From assembly GCA_009885275.1 (NCBI GenBank), contig VFKY01000234.1, forward strand, positions 1 through 5,673: a stretch of 5,673 nucleotides of DNA, in the 5' to 3' direction. The notes under the pieces are model-generated. The model had not been told where the DNA came from, ran no database searches, and was given only the letters and a program-made list of their open reading frames with translations. The translations under genes and the position numbers were made by a program. The number at the start of each line of letters is the position of its first letter. Positions within the stretch are counted from its first letter, which is position 1. Below, piece by piece: positions 1 through 5,673 of this stretch. The stretch is from Verrucomicrobiota bacterium (GTDB taxonomy: Bacteria > Verrucomicrobiota > Verrucomicrobiia > Verrucomicrobiales > Verrucomicrobiaceae).

Positions 1-3000
1 AGGCACCATCTGCTTTGATTGAGAATGCTGGCAATGGTGGCTCACCTTTGCGAGAGACGAAGGCATCAGCGAAAGCGACAATGACTTTGCCCGTGTGTTT
101 GCCACCTGCCATGAGACGGAATGCGGCATCTATTCGGCATGCTGGGAATGAGCGGAAAGGCAATGCGGTGAGTGCGCCCTTATCGACCAATCCAGCGATT
201 TCTGCCATGAGTACGCGTGTTTGCTCGGGATCACCGGCAAAGACTGCATCCATCGCAATGACGTGGAACGAGGAATTGCGACGTAACGACCAGAGAGGAA
301 TACGGGAGTTTTGGTAGATATCGCGTTTACCGATTTCTAGGAAACGTCCGGATTCCGCGAGGCATGAAAGTCCCATGGGAATAGCTTCTGAAGCGAGCGC
401 GTTGAGGACGATGTCCACCCCACGACCATGGGTCAACTCCATGACAGATTCTGCGAAGTCTCCGCGACGAGAATCGATTACGTGTTTAACACCCATCGTT
501 TTCAACAGGGCACGCTTGGTAGGACTGCCTGCGGAAGCAATGACTTCAGCTCCCAAGTGATGAGCGATCTGAATAGCCGCCATCCCAACACCGCCTGCGC
601 CTGCGTGAACGAGAATCATCTCACCGGCTTTCATTCGAGCGACGTTATTCAACGCATACCATGCGGTCATGAAAACCACGGGCAGAGTTGCCGCTTCTTC
701 AAAAGACAAACCTTTCGGCATCTGGCGGACATCAGTAGCTCTTGCCAGCGTGTGAGTAGCCAAACCAAAGACAGCGAGACCAAAAACGCGGTCTCCCACG
801 GAAAGGTGCTTTACACCCTCGCCAATTGCGAGAACCTCGCCGGCAACTTCATCACCAAAAATACGAGCGTCAGCAGTCTCGGCAGGATAAAGCGCCAAAG
901 CCTTGAGCACATCACGGAAGTTCATCCCTGCTGCCTTGACCTTGATCAGCACCTCACCGGGCGCACACTCAGGTTGTTCGAAAGGGGTGAAACGAAGACT
1001 GTCAAGCAGACCACGCTCGCGAGACTCCAGACGGAGCGGCACTGAGGAATCCAGGTTTTGTTCGCGACTTGGTATGCCGCGTGTAAGGCGTTGAACATAG
1101 CGAGCTTCACCGCGAAGGGCGATCTCACGCTCAACATCCACGCGAAGCAATTCATGCCAGAGCATCGATTTATCAGACTTGGATGCCACGGTGGGCATAT
1201 CAATACCGCGACAAGAGTATGTCGGATGTTCACTAAGAATGACTCGGAAGATACCAATTGCGGGAGCTTGAGCTACAGCGGTCGCGCCCATATCACGTCC
1301 TGCAGATTGCGCACCGCGAGTGACGAGATCGATACGAATTTTAGCGACCGGCATGGACTCTTCCAAAGCGTGGGTAAGATGGAGCAGAGAATCAATGCCC
1401 ATGAGTGCATCGTCATCCTTAATGCCTGTTTGCTCGTCAATAGCCCACATGTACACGAAGCGCTGAGGCGTAGCATCTTCAAGGAGTGATGCAAAAAGGA
1501 GCTTCCAATCCGCAGGTTCATCTGCACGCAGCGTGAATGAGTTTGCATTCTTGGCTGCGAATTTCTTGCCACGGCGGACGATGCGGCAACGAGAACCCGC
1601 AGCCGTTACTTGATCTGCAAGTTGTGTTCCGAGATCTGATTCGTCTGCAAAGATGACCCATGATTCTTCAACAATCGGTTCTGACTCTAGTGTGTCAGCG
1701 GCTTGAGCGCTTTCTTGATAAGTCTTACGGCCCAAGATACCAACCTGACCCTCGCCTTCTGGACCGCGAAGCCCTGGAAGTGATGTTGTTTCGGCGAACC
1801 CAACTTGCTTGAGAGCGGACTCCCACTCATTTCTTTGCAGCAACGGTTGTTCCGGACGCAAATCATGATCAGTCAAGTGCCACCAACCGCTGGTTAGACC
1901 GAAGACCGACTCAGTCCACAATTGTGGTGTCGCAACTTCCATGAACATGAGAGTGCCTCCTGGCACTAGCAACCCATGAAGAGTTTTCAACGTAACTTTA
2001 ACATCAGCAACCGCGTGAATCACGTTGGTGCCAACAATGAAATCAAATGAGTCGGGCTCAAAGCCTTGCTCCGTCGCGGGCTTTTCAAGATCCAAGATTT
2101 TATATTCCACTTCAGGGAATGCAGCCAGTTTTTGATTGGCGCTTGGGAAGAAGCCAGCAGAGACGTCGGTAAATGTATAGCTGTGGACACCACGTTCCAA
2201 GAGTGGCAGCAACTGCGCTGCCAAGCCCGCGGTACCTGCTCCAATTTCAAGAATACGAAGACCGCGTCCTTCCGGTAAGTGACGTGCCGCTTCTTGTACC
2301 GAGCTCGCAATAGCGACCATCCAGTGACTAGCGAAGAGACCATCGCCGTAGAAATGATCGAGTAATTCCGCGCCTGCGCCACCGAACAAAATCTGCACCG
2401 CTTCTTTTTCGCCGCGAATAATAGCACCAAACTCTGCACCGGTGGAGGCACAAAGAAGAGCTTCCGGCAAGTGCCCAGGATGTTTCGAAACAAAGGAACG
2501 CAACATCTCTGATGCTGAATTGGCTAGTTTAGCAAATTTTGGCGAAGGCTTATAAGTGCCAGCTTTAGCGACAAGCAACCCTCGCTTGGCAAGCTTTGCC
2601 ATCAGCCTTTCAAAAACGGTCCGCATGGGTTGGCAGACGCCCAGTGACTCCGCTGTGAATCCCTCACGAGTTAGGCCCATCTCGTCCAAGCCACGGACCA
2701 CGAGTGCTGCTGCCAATTCATCTTCAGCGGCCATGACCGCCTCAAGCTCGGCTCGCCCGCGCATAGCGATGACCTCATCGAGAGCAGTGCTTGCGGCCTT
2801 TTTGAGTTTAGCCAATGAAATAGGTTGTTGTTTCGAAGGAGTCGCGGTTGAGGCAGAGCCTTCCCATTCAATCCCATAAAGAAGATCACGACTGCCACCG
2901 GATGCACCGGGACGACGAGCTGCCGTCATACTGATCGCGCGGAATCCATCAACGAGCACACAGGGGCGGCCCTCTTCATCATAAAGCGCCACGCGTCCTT

Positions 3001-5673
3001 CAATGAGTTCTTCATTGAAGTGTAGCACCTTGGCTTTGACGAGGCTCGAAGCTCCCGGGGAACGGAGGAAAAGGATTCGGGCGAAACGCACCGGCAGCTT
3101 CATCTTTGCCTTGCGATCTTCGATCGTCTTGGCGCCGGCAGAGAACACATGGAGCGCTCCGTCGAGGAGGACGGGGTGAAGAGCGTATTCAGTGGCGCGT
3201 GCTCCAATCGCTTCGGAAAGGGCAACTTTCCCTGCGGAATGGCCCGCACCAGCAAACAGTTCTTTAAGTGGCTTGAACTCATCGCCGTAGCGGAGTCCGA
3301 GGTCGCTCATGTGACCGTAAAAGGCGCCGACACCTTCCTGATGTAGTTCTTTATCTTCTTCCGGCGCGGTCCATTCGGAGGCGGAGAAAGAGGATTCTGT
3401 ACGCTCGCTTCGCATCGATCCGACCACGTGAACGGACCAGGAAGCAGCTTGCTCAAACTTACTCTGAACGGTGAATGTGCGTTCAGTTGGCTCATAGGTT
3501 AGCTCCATGACCAAGCCTGACGGAGGTTCTGGAAGAATGAGAGGCTTGCGAATTTCAAAGTCTTCAATGGCAAATGGACGACCTTCAAACAATTGAACGC
3601 CCGCTTCCAGCACCATTTCCACAAAGGCTGCCGCTGGGAAAATAACATGGGTATCAACCTTGTGATCTTTGAGGAAAGCCATGTGACGAGCATCAAGTCT
3701 CGTGGTCCAAGTGGGCGTGGCTCGTGGTAAACGCACGTCGAGCAAGCCCTTGCCGCCCGCTCCAAGTCGTCCTTCACGCAGTTCACTGGACTCATGCCAC
3801 CAGCGACTTTTGTCCCAAGCGTAGGCCGGAAGCGAAAGGAACTGCCGGGATGGTGTTATGGCAGTAAAGTCGAGAACAACCCCAGACCGATGAAGATCAA
3901 GCGAAGCTTCAAGGAAAGCATCATGTTCCTTATCGCGCCGTGTCGATGCGACGACCGGAGCCTTCAAGCTACGTGCCGCGAGACATTCTTGAATCGAAAG
4001 AGAAAGGGCGGGGTGAGAGCTGATTTCCAGCCACACATCGACGCCGAAATCAGCGAGTTCATTGATTGCCGAGACAAACTGAACGGACTGCCTGATGCCG
4101 CGACCCCAATGAGCGGCGGTGCAGTCTTTCCCAGCGCATTGCTTGCCTGTTACAGTGCTGAAGAATGGAACAGTCTCTGCTTGTGGCACGAGACTAGCCA
4201 ACTCTTTGGTTAACGCATCAGCCGCAGGCTGCATCATCGCGTGATGGAAAGGATGATCAACGCGAACAAAACGTGCAAATACATTCTGTGACTCAAGCTC
4301 GGCCAGTATAGTCTCCAGTGAGGTTTTTGTGCCTGAGAGCGTCAAAGAGCGTGGACCGTTGAAAGCCGCGATGCTCACCGTGCGATCATGACGGGCGATA
4401 AGCGCGAGCGCCTCTTCTTCAGAGAGCCCTACGGCTAACATCGTTCCTTCTCCTCTGGCGCATTCATGCATCAAGCGAGCACGCAACACGATGATGCGTG
4501 CGCCCTCCTCCAGACTAAGAACTCCCGCGACACAAGCGGCCGCGATCTCACCAACGCTGTGGCCAACAATGGCGGTGGGAGTCACGCCCAAAGATTTCCA
4601 TAGTGCCGCTAGTGACACCTGCATGGCAAAAATCGCAGGCTGTCCGATTTCCGTTTGCTGTAATTTCGAGTCCGCTTCATCACGGCCAAGTTCTTCAAGA
4701 AGTGAGAATCGTGCGTGGGGCTTCATTGCTGCAGCACAGGCCTCCATCGTCTTGCGGAAAACAGGTTCGTTCAGCATAAGCTGACGTCCCATGCCCCACC
4801 ACTGAGGACCCTGTCCACTCATCACAAAACCAATACGTTGGGGATTTTCAGGCCGTGGAGTAAACGAGGTGCGAGCTTTGCCTACAGTCAATCCGGCCGA
4901 GAACTCTTGAAGTTCCTGGATCAATTCATCGGTGGTACGGGCTACGACCGTCAGACGATGGGCGTGATGATTGCGTCGAGCACCGAGGGTGTAACTAAGT
5001 GCAGGGAGAAGGGGTTCACTTCCATTGCTCTTTTCATGTCCTTCAATCCAAGCTTCCAAACGCGAAGCTGTGCCCTTAAGCGCTTCCTCTGATCGTGCAG
5101 AAATCACCATGGGCCATGCGCGCTCTGCGGAGAACGATGATTGCAAAACAGCAGCAGTCTTTAACGGGGGTTCCGAAAGAATAACATGAGCATTGGCTCC
5201 ACCGAAACCGAACGAGTTGACGCCGACGATGCCAGGGCCGTTTGATTTTGGGAAAGGTTCCAGCTTAACAGGCACGCGCAGCTTCAAAGCTGTCATGTCG
5301 ATGTGAGTACTCGGATTTTTAAAGTGAAGACTGGGCGGAATCTGACCATGCTTGAGCACGAGCAAGCCCTTGATGAGGCCGACAATACCTGCCGCTGTTT
5401 CCAAGTGGCCAAGGTTCGTTTTTACAGATCCGATCGGCAGCGGCATATTTGCGGGCCGGTCAACACAGAGGGCTTCGGCAAGAGCCGTTGCCTCAATAGG
5501 ATCACCTACCGCAGTTCCAGTACCGTGAGCTTCCACAAAATCTACTTGCGAGGGATTGATACCGGCATCGGCACAAGCGTCACGCACCAGTTGAGCTTGA
5601 GCTTCCGTACTAGGAAGAGAAATACCATTGGTATGGCCGTCCTGATTGAGTGCAGAACCAACAATAATTCCAT
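1..5673 (-). CDS. Highly reducing type I polyketide synthase, internal fragment (KS-AT-DH-MT-psiKR-ER)
   Basis: One minus-strand frame is open across the whole window: 1,890 complete codons (5671 down to 2) with no stop and family motifs in the same frame throughout, so I see no frameshift or decay. The start lies beyond the right edge, including the N-terminal half of the KS with its active-site cysteine. The stop lies beyond the left edge, where a KR and an acyl carrier domain are expected. Domains in order are KS (C-terminal half), AT, DH, C-methyltransferase, structural KR, and ER. Known enzymes of this order build a chain from malonyl units on an ACP in the cytosol, with optional alpha-methylation and reduction. 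Key residues seen include KS His49 and His89, AT Ser372 and His476, DH His670 and Asp837, MT motif I at 1141-1149 and the ER nucleotide loop at 1689-1696. Iterative use and substrate are inferred. A single module of a larger assembly line is the main alternative. No gene symbol can be assigned. Confidence 0.96.
2..73 (-). other. ER to KR linker, last visible residues
   Basis: Residues 1867-1890 follow the end of the ER. They are rich in Pro and small residues and end in SIKADGA. In related synthases such a stretch leads into the first beta strand and TGGxGxxG loop of the catalytic KR. The window stops just before that loop would appear, so the KR itself is predicted, not seen. Confidence 0.6.
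74..1012 (-). other. Enoylreductase domain (MDR family)
   Basis: Residues about 1554-1866 form a medium-chain dehydrogenase/reductase-type enoylreductase that reduces the alpha,beta double bond with NADPH. Seen in order are GEVLIKVKAAGMNFRDVL (1572-1589), GDEVAGEV (1606-1613), VGDRVFG (1625-1631), the nucleotide loop HAGAGGVGMAA (1689-1699), HGRGVDIVLNALA (1748-1760), GRFLEIGKRDIY (1775-1786) and the closing KHTGKVIV (1858-1865). No zinc-ligand pattern is seen, consistent with the quinone-reductase branch used in PKS and FAS. Tyr1595 in ALALYP falls near the Tyr/Val position linked to methyl-branch stereochemistry in modular ERs. Lys1719 in SPTKR matches the conserved lysine; the Asp often found shortly after it is not obvious (Asp1733 is the nearest). 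The length is complete, so I expect an active ER. Confidence 0.95.
1142..1684 (-). other. Structural ketoreductase subdomain (psi-KR)
   Basis: Residues about 1330-1510, between MT and ER, match the truncated, non-catalytic half of a PKS ketoreductase that supports the catalytic half located after the ER. Recognisable blocks are ESWVIFAD (1336-1343), RFVYMWAID (1404-1412), IDLVTRGAQS (1447-1456), GIFRVILSEHP (1473-1483) and the EREIALRGEARYVQRL segment (1514-1529). There is no TGGxGxxG nucleotide loop and no Ser-Tyr-Lys active site, as expected for this half. Its presence predicts a catalytic KR just beyond the left edge of the window. Confidence 0.85.
1772..2839 (-). other. SAM-dependent C-methyltransferase domain
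   Basis: Residues about 945-1300 are a PKS C-methyltransferase, which in this family transfers a methyl group from SAM to the alpha carbon of the beta-ketoacyl chain. The first 180 residues are helix-rich (many Ala, Glu, Leu, Lys) and contain the MRTVFERLMAKLAKRGLL stretch typical of the N-terminal part of these MTs. The Rossmann core has motif I LEIGAGTAG (1141-1149), the strand YTFTDVS (1165-1171), LDLEKP (1193-1198), VGTNVIHAV (1213-1221), LVPGGTL (1235-1241) and FGLTSGWW (1257-1264). His1219 and Glu1245 sit where PKS C-MTs carry a catalytic His-Glu pair (my placement, by motif). Ala1148 replaces the last Gly of the usual GxGxG loop, a change tolerated in many methyltransferases. Likely active, but this is not certain. 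Confidence 0.92.
2924..3778 (-). other. Dehydratase domain (double hotdog)
   Basis: Residues 632-916 form a PKS dehydratase that removes water from a beta-hydroxyacyl chain to give the enoyl intermediate for the ER. The catalytic histidine is His670 in DHKVDTHVIFP, followed by PAAAFVEM. The catalytic aspartate is Asp837 in HPVLLDGALH, the DxxxQ/H motif of the second hotdog. The usual GYxYGPxF element appears as GLRYGDEF (792-799). Two non-catalytic positions differ from the textbook forms: Thr674 replaces Gly in HxxxGxxxxP, and Asp797 replaces Pro in YGPxF. Both catalytic residues are kept and the length of about 285 residues is normal, so I expect it to be active. Confidence 0.93.
3872..4837 (-). 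other. Acyltransferase domain, probably malonyl-CoA specific
   Basis: Residues 279-600 form the AT that loads the extender unit onto the ACP. The N-terminal block reads SGQGPQWWGMG (285-295), and the nucleophile elbow is GHSVGE with Ser372 as active-site serine. VAGVLSLEEGARIIVLRARLM (381-401) contains the conserved Arg after the elbow. The specificity motif, with the catalytic His at its end, reads HPFH (473-476). In characterised ATs, HAFH marks malonyl-CoA and YASH marks methylmalonyl-CoA. HPFH keeps the bulky Phe and is closer to the malonyl form, so malonyl-CoA is inferred. This suits a module that carries its own methyltransferase. The domain closes with the usual post-AT linker, LPAYAWDKSRWW (614-625), which wraps back on KS and AT. 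Confidence 0.94.
4838..5167 (-). other. KS-AT linker domain
   Basis: Residues 169-278 join the KS to the AT. They contain an 'MVISARSEEALKG' stretch (about 188-200) and a 'LSYTLGARRNHHAHR' stretch (about 225-239). Both correspond to the structural KS-AT adaptor found in type I PKS and animal FAS. No catalytic residues are expected here. Function is architectural, holding the AT against the KS dimer. Confidence 0.85.
5168..5671 (-). other. Ketosynthase domain, C-terminal half (cut by window edge)
   Basis: Residues 1-168 are the C-terminal part of a beta-ketoacyl synthase, which performs decarboxylative Claisen condensation of an extender unit onto the growing chain. The visible part begins at the GSALNQDGHTNG segment that follows the active-site cysteine region in this family. 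It carries the first catalytic histidine in EAHGTGT (His49), the second in KTNLGHLE (His89), and the closing NSFGFGGANAHVIL block (residues 152-165). Both histidines expected for condensation rather than only decarboxylation are present. The active-site Cys (usually in a DTACSS-like motif) lies beyond the right edge, so activity cannot be fully judged. Wording of these blocks is ordinary for modular and iterative type I KS domains. Confidence 0.97.

Noticed and set aside
428..1045. Plus-strand ORF of 205 codons
   Set aside because: It lies exactly antisense to the ER-coding region, in register with the PKS codons. Its translation shows no recognisable domain, and the minus strand there has strong, continuous ER motifs.
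1142..1684. Decayed or pseudogenised ketoreductase
   Set aside because: The lack of a nucleotide loop and active site is the normal state of the structural psi-KR half, and the frame is intact, so this is not evidence of gene decay.
2020..2493. Minus-strand ORF of 157 codons in another frame
   Set aside because: It overlaps the MT core, whose SAM-binding motifs are read in the main PKS frame. The alternative frame gives a protein without recognisable features.
3794..4213. Plus-strand ORF of 139 codons
   Set aside because: It is antisense to the conserved AT-coding region (specificity motif to post-AT linker). The translation resembles no family I know and there is no convincing start context.
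5671..5673. ATG at the extreme right edge on the minus strand as a possible gene start
   Set aside because: It is out of frame with the PKS reading frame by two bases, and the sequence there is the middle of the KS domain, so the real start is well beyond the window.
1..5673. PUFA synthase (PfaA type) or animal-type fatty acid synthase
   Set aside because: PfaA-type proteins have tandem ACPs and no MT or ER in this order. The well-kept C-MT motifs and bacterial PKS wording fit a highly reducing PKS better than a FAS, where the MT is a decayed relic.

Overview
The window lies entirely inside one very large gene on the minus strand: a type I polyketide synthase (PKS). The frame starting with the codon at 5669-5671 and ending with the codon at 2-4 runs 1,890 codons without a stop, a start region or a frameshift. 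Both ends of the protein are therefore outside the window. Residue numbers below count from the first complete codon at the right edge (residue n covers + strand bases 5672-3n to 5674-3n).

Layout from N to C terminus (right to left on the + strand): C-terminal half of a ketosynthase (KS, residues 1-168); KS-AT linker (169-278); acyltransferase (AT, 279-600); dehydratase (DH, 632-916); SAM-dependent C-methyltransferase with its helical N-terminal part (MT, about 945-1300); a structural, non-catalytic ketoreductase half (psi-KR, about 1330-1510); enoylreductase (ER, about 1554-1866); and a short linker (1867-1890) that looks like the lead-in to a ketoreductase beyond the left edge. This KS-AT-DH-MT-psiKR-ER(-KR-ACP expected) order is that of highly reducing, usually iterative PKSs. 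With a malonyl-type AT plus MT, DH and ER, the visible part fits extension with malonyl units, methylation at the alpha carbon, and dehydration and full reduction in selected cycles, giving a reduced, methyl-branched acyl or polyketide chain. The product cannot be read from this window.

The organism looks bacterial: there are no introns in 5.7 kb, and the motif wording (for example GQGPQWW and GHSVGE in the AT, LLDGALH in the DH) is closer to bacterial than to fungal synthases. Codon use is mixed, with many A/T third positions, unlike the strong GC3 bias of streptomycetes or myxobacteria. A mid-GC environmental bacterium (for example from the Planctomycetes/Verrucomicrobia side or a cyanobacterium) is a guess, not shown by the sequence.

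No RNA gene, mobile element, CRISPR array, promoter or terminator is seen, and no gene-free stretch exists. Plus-strand ORFs of up to 205 codons are antisense shadows of the PKS. No new kind of system is evident. The points worth a second look are the domain set in a probably bacterial gene and several motif substitutions (DH, MT, AT and ER).
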